A DNA stretch of 64,000 nt, from assembly GCA_965276635.1 (NCBI GenBank), contig CBDIBC010000003.1:62001-126000 (forward strand), written 5' to 3'. Origin of the DNA: CBDIBC01 sp965276635. Its GTDB lineage: Bacteria; Actinomycetota; Acidimicrobiia; Acidimicrobiales; Palsa-688. How positions within the stretch are numbered: the stretch's first letter is position 1; each line of letters starts with the position of its first letter. Made by a program: the position numbers and the translations under genes. The notes under the pieces are model-generated. The model searched no databases, was not told where the DNA came from, and saw only the letters and a list, made by a program, of their open reading frames with translations. Below, piece by piece: positions 19,200 through 26,782 of the stretch.

Positions 19200-20212
19200 G
19201 TCGAGCCGCCCCCCTTGGCGCGGGCCAGCGCGGCCTGGATGCCTCGCAGTTGCGCCACCTGCCAGTCCTGGTACGACACGGTGGCCGGCGCCAACGTCTC
19301 CGTGACGCTCGCGGTGGGGATGCCGGCGCGACGGCACTCGGCCAGCTGGACCTGGATGTCTGGGGTGGCGTTCTGGCGGTTGTAGACGTAGAGGGCGATC
19401 TGATGGGTCCGGATCTGGTGGTCGATCGTGGCCTTGTCCGCACTGGAGATGTCCGTGCCCTCGCTGACAGCCCTGAGGAAGCTCGGCGGTGTGATCACAT
19501 CGAGGCCGAGCGCCGGCGCCAGCATGGAGAAGATGGACTCCGAGGCGCCGACCTTGGTGCCCCCGTACGTGGCCCTGATGCTCGACACGAAGCCGTGGTA
19601 CTCCGACAGGCTGGTGGTCTCGTAGTTGCTCGCCTGCGTCCTGATGATGGCCGACCGGGCCGGCCGCAGCCGGCTGAGGTCGGCCACCAGCGCGCCGATC
19701 ACCTCGGTGACGTCCGCCGGGTTGTACCAACGGTGCGGGTTCGCCCCCTCCTTCACCCCGACCACGTGGCCCACGTCGAGGACGGTGGACCGGCCGTGGT
19801 CGGCGGACACCTGCTTGGCCATCCACGGGTCGTATCCGATGCCGTTCTCGATCACCAGCTCGGCGCCGGCGATGGTCCTGGCATCCGCCGCAGTGGGCTC
19901 GTAGGAGTGCGGATCGGCGTCGGGCTTGGTGATGATGCTGGTCACCTGGACCTCGGACCCGCCCACCTGAGTGGCGATGCTCCCCCAGAAGTTCTCGGCA
20001 GCCACCACCCTGATGGCGTGGCTGGCTGCAGGTGAGGTCGACGCCCCTGGCCCGCCCGCCGTTGTGGTCCCGGTCGACCCGCATGCCGACGTCGCCAGCG
20101 CCAGCGCCGCCACCGCCGCCAGTCGCGGGGTGCGCCGTCCGCCGGGCGGGCGCCCCCGTCCGCCGGTCGGGCACCGCCTGGGCGCCGTCCTCGAGCGTCG
20201 GTGTCGGCCCAT
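19196..20212 (-). CDS. znuA: Metal-binding lipoprotein of the ABC importer (ZnuA-like)
   Basis: 338 residues. A twin-Arg-rich start, a hydrophobic stretch LAAVAALALA and the lipobox ATSAC (Cys44) mark a lipoprotein. Family motifs: DPHSYEPTAADARTI with a metal-binding His, and GANPHRWYNPADV. It captures Zn(II) or Mn(II) outside the cell. The long His-rich loop of classical ZnuA is absent, so manganese cannot be excluded. ATG 20212 is preferred because the regulator-binding palindrome lies just upstream of it. It follows zur by 45 bases. Confidence 0.9.
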   Translation of the reverse strand: MGRHRRSRTAPRRCPTGGRGRPPGGRRTPRLAAVAALALATSACGSTGTTTAGGPGASTSPAASHAIRVVAAENFWGSIATQVGGSEVQVTSIITKPDADPHSYEPTAADARTIAGAELVIENGIGYDPWMAKQVSADHGRSTVLDVGHVVGVKEGANPHRWYNPADVTEVIGALVADLSRLRPARSAIIRTQASNYETTSLSEYHGFVSSIRATYGGTKVGASESIFSMLAPALGLDVITPPSFLRAVSEGTDISSADKATIDHQIRTHQIALYVYNRQNATPDIQVQLAECRRAGIPTASVTETLAPATVSYQDWQVAQLRGIQAALARAKGGGST

Positions 20213-20226
20213 CCCCGGCAACCTAG

Positions 20227-20245
20227 ACTGAGAACCAGTCTCAGT
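20227..20245. promoter_or_regulatory. Zur-box-like palindrome before znuA
   Basis: ACTGAGA, five bases, TCTCAGT is a perfect inverted repeat between zur and znuA. The same pattern (GAGA-N-C-N-AGTCTCAG) recurs upstream of zur, which supports binding by the adjacent Fur-family regulator. Confidence 0.6.
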
Positions 20246-20256
20246 CAAGAGAGGGC

Positions 20257-20700
20257 TCAGTTGTCTCGGCACACCGCGCAGCGACCGAACAGGTCCACCC
20301 GGTGGGACGTGGCCTCGAACCCCTGCTCCCTCGCCAGCACCTCCATGGTGGAGTCGATGGAATGCTCGAGGGCGGCTGGAGGGTGCACGTCGGCGACCGA
20401 ACCACAGCTCACGCAGACCAGGTGGTGGTGGTGACCGGCGAGGTCCTCGGCCAGCTCGTAGCGCGACAGCTCGTCGTGGCCGGCGACGCGCTGCACCACC
20501 CCCGCCGACTCCAGGTCCACCAGGTGGCGGTAGGTCGAGCTACGGGGCAGGTCGGGCCGCAGGCCGGCGATGTCGGCCACGCTGACGGGCCGCCCGCTGT
20601 CGACCAGCAGCTCGACGATAGCCCGGCGGCTGGCGGTGTAGCGCTGCTCGGCTCGGCCCAGCCGGCTGGACACCTCGTCGTGCAGGTCGGCGCGCATCAC
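20257..20700 (-). CDS. zur: Fur-family regulator, probably the zinc regulator Zur
   Basis: 147 residues. An N-terminal winged helix (TASRRAIVELLVDSGRPVSVADI, then SSTYRHLVDLESAGVVQRV) is followed by a metal-binding dimer domain with HHHHLVCVSCG and a closing CAVC, the two Cys pairs of the structural zinc site. When loaded with metal it should repress the importer. GTG-ATG at 20700/20697 follow a TACAAT -10 box by only six bases, so the message is probably leaderless. It heads the metal uptake operon. Confidence 0.87.
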   Translation of the reverse strand: MMRADLHDEVSSRLGRAEQRYTASRRAIVELLVDSGRPVSVADIAGLRPDLPRSSTYRHLVDLESAGVVQRVAGHDELSRYELAEDLAGHHHHLVCVSCGSVADVHPPAALEHSIDSTMEVLAREQGFEATSHRVDLFGRCAVCRDN

Positions 20701-20705
20701 CCTTC

Positions 20706-20735
20706 ATTGTAGGGCGAAGAGAGATCGAGTCTCAG
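20706..20735 (-). promoter_or_regulatory. Promoter of zur with an overlapping Zur-box-like element
   Basis: TACAAT (20706-20711, reading leftwards) is the -10 box. The element AGAGATCGAGTCTCAG lies immediately upstream over the -35 position and matches 7 of 10 left-half bases plus the whole right half of the box before znuA. Negative autoregulation is likely. Confidence 0.5.
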
Positions 20736-20777
20736 GGACGGCCCAGGGCGCGCCGCCCGCCCCGGGCCGCCTGGGTC

Positions 20778-20831
20778 GCATCGTTCGCGCGTTTGCTCAG
20801 GAACGTCCCTGGGCAAACGCGCGAACGATGC
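20778..20831. repeat. Perfect 19-bp inverted repeat with 16-base loop
   Basis: The arms 20778-20796 and 20813-20831 are exactly complementary and the loop can form a further 4-base stem. It lies between the divergent zur and glpK genes, where a terminator is not expected. Its geometry is almost that of the palindrome at 33466-33520. Confidence 0.9.
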
Positions 20832-20949
20832 ACCGGCCGGCCGCCCTGGCATCCGCCCCCCCGGCCCCGCTGCCGCCCCGCCGCCCGCCCCGCCGGCCGG
20901 GCAGGGGCGCAAACTTTTGTAAGCACCCGGCAAGCTACGGTGGCCGGGC

Positions 20950-22452
20950 ATGGCGCGCAGACATGTCCTGGCCATCGACGAGGGCACGACCGGGGCCACG
21001 GCACTGGTGCTCACGGGCGACGCGGAGGTGGTCGGCAGGGGATATGCGGAGATCCCCCAGCACTACCCGCAGCCGGGATGGGTGGAGCACGATCCCCAGG
21101 ATCTGTGGGCGGTCAGCCTCGACGTCGCTCGCCGGGCGATGGCGGCGGCCGGTGTCACCGCCGCCGACCTGGCCGGGCTGGGGATCACCAACCAGCGGGA
21201 GACCACGGTCGTGTGGGACCGCCGCAGCGGCGAGCCGCTGGCGCCGGCCATCGTGTGGCAGGACCGGCGCACGGCCGGGATCTGCGCCGATCTGCGCAGC
21301 CGGGGCCTGGCGCCGCTGGTGCGGGCGCACACCGGTCTGGTGGTGGATGCCTATTTCTCGGGGCCCAAGCTGGCGTGGCTGCTCGACCATGTCGACGGGC
21401 TCCGGCGGCGGGCCGAGGCGGGGGAGGTGGCGTTCGGGACGGTCGACTCGTGGCTCCTGCACCGCCTGACGGGTGGGCGGGTGCACGCCACCGACGTGAC
21501 CAACGCCAGTCGGACCATGCTGTTCGACATCCGCACGCTGGCGTGGGACGAGGACCTGCTGGCCGCGTTGGGGATCCCGCCCGAGGTGCTGCCCGAGGTG
21601 CATGCCAGCGCCCACGCGTTCGGGTCGACCGCCCTCGACGTCTTCGGTGCCGAGGTGCCGGTGGCGGCCATGATCGGCGATCAGCAGGCGGCGCTGTTCG
21701 CCCAGGCCTGCTTCGCTCCCGGTCAGGCCAAGAACACCTACGGCACCGGCTCGTTCGTGCTTGTCCACACCGGGGTGACGCCGCATCTCGACACCGAGAG
21801 CATGGTGGCGACGGTGGCCGCCAGCCTGGAGGGAGCGCCGACCGAGTACGCGCTGGAGGGGTCCATCTTCGTCACCGGGGCGGCGGTCCAGTGGCTGCGT
21901 GACGAGATGGGCCTGATCGACGACGCCAGCCAGTCGGAGGTCTTGGCCCGGCAGGTGGCGGATACGGGCGACGTGTGGTTCGTGCCCGCGTTGACCGGTT
22001 TGGGTGCCCCCTACTGGGATCCCCATGCCCGCGGCGCGCTGCTCGGTGTCACCCGGGGGACGACTCGGGCGCACGTGGTGCGCGCCGTGCTGGAGAGCAT
22101 CGCCTACGCCACCCGCGACGTGGTCGAGGCCATCGGGGACGAGAGCGGCATCCGCATCGACCACCTGCGGGTGGACGGCGGTGCGGTGGGCAACCGGTTC
22201 CTCATGCAGCATCAGGCCGATGTCCTCGGTGTCGCCGTGGACGTGCCTGCCCAGATCGAGTCGACGTCGCTCGGTTCGGCGTTCCTGGCCGGTCTGGGGA
22301 CGGGGGTGTGGGCGGATCGGCGCGACGTGGAGGCCGCTCGGGTGACGGCGGCCCGCTACGAGCCGGCGATGGCGGCCGAGGAGCGGGAGCGCCGGTATGC
22401 CCGTTGGCGCCAGGCCGTGGCGCGGGCCCGGTCGTGGGCGGAGGACGGGTGA
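20950..22452 (+). CDS. glpK: Glycerol kinase
   Basis: 500 residues, normal length for GlpK. The ATP site motif AIDEGTTGATALV lies at 8-20, with NQRETTVVWDRRSGEPLAPAIVWQDRR and GDQQAALFAQ further on, and GLGAPYWDPHARGALLGVTRGT matches the FGGY family signature. It phosphorylates glycerol to sn-glycerol 3-phosphate in the cytoplasm, the substrate of the dehydrogenase coded just downstream. Confidence 0.95.
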   Translation: MARRHVLAIDEGTTGATALVLTGDAEVVGRGYAEIPQHYPQPGWVEHDPQDLWAVSLDVARRAMAAAGVTAADLAGLGITNQRETTVVWDRRSGEPLAPAIVWQDRRTAGICADLRSRGLAPLVRAHTGLVVDAYFSGPKLAWLLDHVDGLRRRAEAGEVAFGTVDSWLLHRLTGGRVHATDVTNASRTMLFDIRTLAWDEDLLAALGIPPEVLPEVHASAHAFGSTALDVFGAEVPVAAMIGDQQAALFAQACFAPGQAKNTYGTGSFVLVHTGVTPHLDTESMVATVAASLEGAPTEYALEGSIFVTGAAVQWLRDEMGLIDDASQSEVLARQVADTGDVWFVPALTGLGAPYWDPHARGALLGVTRGTTRAHVVRAVLESIAYATRDVVEAIGDESGIRIDHLRVDGGAVGNRFLMQHQADVLGVAVDVPAQIESTSLGSAFLAGLGTGVWADRRDVEAARVTAARYEPAMAAEERERRYARWRQAVARARSWAEDG

Positions 22453-22599
22453 CTGCCCGTGCGCAGCTGCTGTCAGCGGGGCAAGGTGTCAGGGCAAGGT
22501 GTCGGGGCAAACGGGAGCGGGACCAGCGGTCCGGTCGGCGCCGCGTCGAGGTTGGTGCGGCGGTGCGGTACAACGGATGGCCATGGCCTCGATCCACGC

Positions 22600-24342
22600 A
22601 TGACCGCCGGGAGGCTGGACCCGGGGGCCAGAGAGGATGCGCTCGCCCACCTGGGTGCCGACGAGCTCGACGTGCTGGTGGTCGGCGGGGGTGTGGTGGG
22701 CGCCGGGTGTGCCCTCGATGGCGTCAGTCGCGGGCTGTCGGTGGGGCTGGTGGAGGCTCGCGACTGGGCGTCAGGGACGTCCAGCCGTTCGAGCAAGCTG
22801 ATCCATGGGGGTTTGCGCTACCTGGAGATGCTCGACTTCCGGCTGGTGCGCGAGGCGCTCACCGAGCGAGATCTCATGCTCGGACGGCTGGCGCCGCACC
22901 TGGTGCGGCCTGTCCCGTTCCTGTACCCCCTGGCCCGGCGCTGGGAGCGCCCCTATGTCGGGGCCGGCCTGGCTGTCTACGACGCCATGAGCGCCGGGCG
23001 CGGCCGGTCGCGTGGCGTGCCGCGCCACCGGCACCTGAGCCGCCGCCAGGCGCTGGCCACGTTCCCGTCGTTGCGGCCCGAGGCTCTCACCGGGGCCGTC
23101 CAGTACTGGGATGCCCAGGTCGACGACGCCCGCCACACCATGACCGTGGTGCGCACCGCGGCTGCCTACGGCGCCCACGTGGCCAACCGCACCCAGGTCG
23201 TCGACCTCCTGCGCCACCAGGGTCGGGTGACCGGCGCGGTGGCCCGGGACCTGGAGACCGGCCGGGATCTCGACGTCCGCGCCCGCCAGGTGATCAACGC
23301 CACCGGCGTGTGGACCGACGACACCCAGGCCCTGGCCGAGGCGCACGGCGGGATCCATGTCCGGGCGTCGAAGGGTGTGCACGTCGTCGTCCCCCGGGAC
23401 CGCATCGACGCCGAGGTGGGCCTGATCCTGCGGACCGAGACCAGCGTGCTGTTCGTCATCCCCTGGGGTCGGCACTGGATCATCGGCACCACCGACACCG
23501 GATGGGACCTGGACAAGGCCCACCCGGCGGCCAGCCGGGCCGACATCGACTATCTGCTCGACCACGTGAACGCGGTGCTCACCGTGCCGTTGCGGCTCGA
23601 GGACGTGGAGGGTGTCTATGCCGGGCTGCGCCCGCTGCTCGCCGGGGAGTCCGACGCCACGAGCATGCTGTCTCGTGAGCACATGGTCGCCGACCCGGTG
23701 CCGGGCCTGGTGGTGGTGGCGGGCGGGAAGTACACCACCTACCGGATCATGGCTCGCGACGCGGTGGATGCCGCGGCGCGGGGACTCGGCCGTTCGGTGC
23801 CGCCCAGCGTCACCGAGAACCTGCCGCTGCTCGGCGCCGAGGGCTACGACGTGGTGCGGAACAACCGGGAGCGCATCGCCGAGACGTCCGGGCTCTCCCT
23901 CGACGTCGTCGACCACCTCCTCGGTCGCTACGGATCGATGATCGGCGACGTCCTGGCGCTGGTGGCCGAGCGCCCGGAGCTGGCCGAGCCGCTCCCGGGC
24001 GGGGAGCGGTACCTGGCGGCCGAGGTGGTCTACGCGGTGGTCGCCGAGGACGCCCGCCATGTGCCCGACGTGCTCGTGCGGCGCACCCGGATCAGCATCG
24101 AGGGCTGGGACCGGGGCGGGTCGACCGCGCTGGCCGTGGCCCGGGTCATGGCGCCGTTGCTCGGGTGGGGCGACGAGCGGGTCGCCCGGGAGGTGGAGCG
24201 CTACCTGGGCCGCCTGGAGGCGGAGCGCCAATCCCAGAAGGCGACCGACGATCTCACCGCCGATGCCACCCGCCTGGGCGTGCCCGACGTCATCCCCACC
24301 GCGCCCCTCCGCCGCCGCGCCCGACCCGGCGGTCCGGTGTGA
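22600..24342 (+). CDS. glpD: Aerobic glycerol-3-phosphate dehydrogenase
   Basis: 580 residues. FAD fold VLVVGGGVVGAGCALDGVSR, the GlpD signature SGTSSRSSKLIHGGLRYLE, and a C-terminal helical domain from about 390 are all present. It oxidises glycerol 3-phosphate to dihydroxyacetone phosphate at the membrane. ATG 22600 is chosen since the 47 codons before it are low-complexity and contain a short direct repeat (GCAAGGTGTC). The stop overlaps the next start (GTGA). Confidence 0.95.
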   Translation: MTAGRLDPGAREDALAHLGADELDVLVVGGGVVGAGCALDGVSRGLSVGLVEARDWASGTSSRSSKLIHGGLRYLEMLDFRLVREALTERDLMLGRLAPHLVRPVPFLYPLARRWERPYVGAGLAVYDAMSAGRGRSRGVPRHRHLSRRQALATFPSLRPEALTGAVQYWDAQVDDARHTMTVVRTAAAYGAHVANRTQVVDLLRHQGRVTGAVARDLETGRDLDVRARQVINATGVWTDDTQALAEAHGGIHVRASKGVHVVVPRDRIDAEVGLILRTETSVLFVIPWGRHWIIGTTDTGWDLDKAHPAASRADIDYLLDHVNAVLTVPLRLEDVEGVYAGLRPLLAGESDATSMLSREHMVADPVPGLVVVAGGKYTTYRIMARDAVDAAARGLGRSVPPSVTENLPLLGAEGYDVVRNNRERIAETSGLSLDVVDHLLGRYGSMIGDVLALVAERPELAEPLPGGERYLAAEVVYAVVAEDARHVPDVLVRRTRISIEGWDRGGSTALAVARVMAPLLGWGDERVAREVERYLGRLEAERQSQKATDDLTADATRLGVPDVIPTAPLRRRARPGGPV

Positions 24343-25994
24343 CGACGCCCGAGTCGAACGCCGAGCTGCTGGTGCGCTGCCTGGAGAACGAGGGCGTCAC
24401 CATCGTCTACGGCATCCCGGGTGAGGAGAACATTCGCTTCACCCAGGCGCTGAGCCGCTCGTCGATCCGCTACGTCCTGGTCCGCCACGAGCAGGCCGCG
24501 TCGTTCATGGCGGAGATCCACGGCCGGCTGACCGGCCAGGCGGGGGTGTGCTCGGCCACCCTCGGCCCCGGCGCCATCAACCTGATCCTGGGTGCGGCCG
24601 ACGCCACCACCAACAGCACGCCCGTGGTGGCCATCTCCGCCCAGGTGGGGCTCAACCGCATCTACAAGGAGTCCCATCAAAGCGTCGACCTGGTCTCCAT
24701 GTTCGCCCCCGTCACCAAGTGGTCGGCGCTGGTGCCGTCCGGGGCCGCCGTGGTCGAGATGGTGCGCAAGGCGTTCAAGCTGGCCCAGACCGAGCGTCCG
24801 GGCGCGGTGTACCTGGCGGTGCCCGAGGACGTGGAGGCCATGGCCGCCCCGGCGGGCGCCGAGCCCCTGCCCCTGAACGTGCCCCGCCCCGATGACCCGG
24901 CGGCGAACCAGATCGAGCGGGCGGCCACCGTTCTACGCAGCGCCGTCCGGCCCATCGTGCTGGCCGGTCACGGCGCGGCCCGCGCCGGTGCCCGGGACGC
25001 CCTGCGCCGCTTCTCCGAGCGGCTGGGCCTGGCCGTGGCGACCACCTTCCACGGCAAGGGGGTCTTCCCCGATGACCACCCGAACGCGCTGGGCGCCGTG
25101 GGGTTCATGCGCCACGACTACGCCAACTTCGGCTTCGACGAGGCCGACGTGATCGTGTCGGTCGGCTACGAGCTGCAGGAGTTCGACCCGGTACGGATCA
25201 ACCCGGCCGGCGACAAGCGCATCGTGCACATCAGCCGGTTCCCGGCTGAGGTCGACGCCCACTACAGCGTCGACGTCGGTGTGCAGGCGGACATCGCCCG
25301 CACCCTCGACGCGTTGGGCGCGGCATGCGAGCGGCGCTTCGAGCCGTCGACGGCCGGCGTCCGCATCCGCCGGCTGCTGGCCGACGAGCTGGCCCGGGGC
25401 GCCGCCGACGACAGCTTCCCGCTGAAGCCGCAGCGCATCGTGGCCGACACGCGCCTGGCCCTAGCTCGTGACGACATCGTGCTGGCCGACACCGGGGCGG
25501 TGAAGATGTGGATGGCGCGCCTGTTCCCGACCTACGAGCCGAACACCTGCCTGCTCTCCAACGGCCTGTCCACCATGTCGTTCGCCCTGCCCGGTGCCAT
25601 CGGCGCGAAGCTGGCCCGTCCGGGCCAGCGCGTCCTGGCTGCGGCCGGTGACGGCGCGTTCCTGATGCATTCCCAGGAGATCGAGACGGCCCGGCGTGAG
25701 CGTGTGCCGATGACGGTCCTGGTGTGGGTCGACGATGCCTACGGCCTGATCAAGTGGAAGATGGACCTGGAGCTGGGTGCGAGCTCGGACATCGCGTTCA
25801 CCAACCCGGACTTCGTGGCCTACGCCGAGAGCTTCGGCGCCACCGGCTACCAGATCGGCGCGGCGGCCGAGCTGCGCCCGGCCCTGGAGGAGGCCCTGGC
25901 CGCCGACACGGTGTCGGTCATCGCTTGTCCGGTCGATTACGCCGAGAACCTGCGGCTGACCGACGCTCTGGGGGAGCTGGGTGGACCGTTCTGA
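24339..25994 (+). CDS. Thiamine diphosphate enzyme, acetolactate synthase-like
   Basis: 551 residues. Three ThDP-family domains are visible: the N-terminal pyrimidine-binding domain (YGIPGEENIRFTQAL, catalytic Glu in RHEQAASFMAE), a middle domain, and the C-terminal diphosphate-binding domain (GDGAFLMHSQEIETA, followed by DDAYGLIKWK). The closest pattern is catabolic AlsS, including WMARLFPTYEP and the ending CPVDYAENL. It would join two pyruvates to acetolactate. GTG 24339 overlaps the glpD stop, so it is made with the glycerol genes. Confidence 0.85.
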   Translation: MTTPESNAELLVRCLENEGVTIVYGIPGEENIRFTQALSRSSIRYVLVRHEQAASFMAEIHGRLTGQAGVCSATLGPGAINLILGAADATTNSTPVVAISAQVGLNRIYKESHQSVDLVSMFAPVTKWSALVPSGAAVVEMVRKAFKLAQTERPGAVYLAVPEDVEAMAAPAGAEPLPLNVPRPDDPAANQIERAATVLRSAVRPIVLAGHGAARAGARDALRRFSERLGLAVATTFHGKGVFPDDHPNALGAVGFMRHDYANFGFDEADVIVSVGYELQEFDPVRINPAGDKRIVHISRFPAEVDAHYSVDVGVQADIARTLDALGAACERRFEPSTAGVRIRRLLADELARGAADDSFPLKPQRIVADTRLALARDDIVLADTGAVKMWMARLFPTYEPNTCLLSNGLSTMSFALPGAIGAKLARPGQRVLAAAGDGAFLMHSQEIETARRERVPMTVLVWVDDAYGLIKWKMDLELGASSDIAFTNPDFVAYAESFGATGYQIGAAAELRPALEEALAADTVSVIACPVDYAENLRLTDALGELGGPF

Positions 25995-25996
25995 CC

Positions 25997-26782
25997 ATGT
26001 CGGTTGCTGGTTCGGGGTGTGTGGGGTATGACCAAGCGGTGCTGGGACTCCCTGACCACATCATCGCGTGCCTGTTCGACATGGACGGCGTGCTCACGAA
26101 GACCGCCGTCGTCCATGCCGCGGCGTGGAAGGAGACCTTCGACGCCCTGCTCGAGTCGCGAGCGGAGCGTGAAGGGGTCGACTTCGTGCCGTTCGACGAC
26201 GACGACTACGACACCTATGTCGACGGCAAGCCGCGCGCCGACGGCGTGCGGGACTTCCTGGCCTCCCGGCACATCGAGGTGCCGGAGGGATCCGCCGACG
26301 ACCCACCGGATTGCCAGACGATCGCGGGCATCGGCACGCGCAAGAACGACCTGGTGATCGCCAAGATCCGCACCGACGGCGTCGATCCTTACCCCGGGTC
26401 GGTCCGCTACCTGACCGCCGCCGCCGACGCCGGCCTGCGCCGGGCGGTGGTGTCGGCCAGCGCCAACTGCGCCGACGTCCTGCACGCCGCGGGCATCGAG
26501 CGCTACCTGGAGGTCCGTGTCGACGGGAACGTCCTGGCCGAGCGGCAGCTGGCCGGCAAGCCCCACCCCGACAGCTTCCTGGAGGCCGCCCGGCAGCTCG
26601 GCGTGGCCCCCGGCGCGGCCGCCGTCTTCGAGGACGCCGTCGCTGGGGTGCAGGCCGGTCAGGCGGGCGGCTTCGGCGCGGTGATCGGCGTCGACCGGGT
26701 CGGCCATGGCGCCGAGCTGGCCGCCCACGGCGCCACCCGGGTCGTCGACGACCTGGCCGATCTCCTCGGGGCTGCCCGGTGA
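25997..26782 (+). CDS. Beta-phosphoglucomutase (HAD superfamily)
   Basis: 261 residues. The HAD nucleophile motif is FDMDGVLT, with the general acid Asp two residues on. VVSASANCADVL carries motif II, KPHPDSF has the motif III Lys, and VFEDAVAGVQAG motif IV. It interconverts beta-glucose 1-phosphate and glucose 6-phosphate. ATG 25997 follows the previous stop by two bases, and its own stop overlaps the phosphorylase start, the usual pairing for GH65 phosphorylases. Confidence 0.92.
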   Translation: MSVAGSGCVGYDQAVLGLPDHIIACLFDMDGVLTKTAVVHAAAWKETFDALLESRAEREGVDFVPFDDDDYDTYVDGKPRADGVRDFLASRHIEVPEGSADDPPDCQTIAGIGTRKNDLVIAKIRTDGVDPYPGSVRYLTAAADAGLRRAVVSASANCADVLHAAGIERYLEVRVDGNVLAERQLAGKPHPDSFLEAARQLGVAPGAAAVFEDAVAGVQAGQAGGFGAVIGVDRVGHGAELAAHGATRVVDDLADLLGAAR

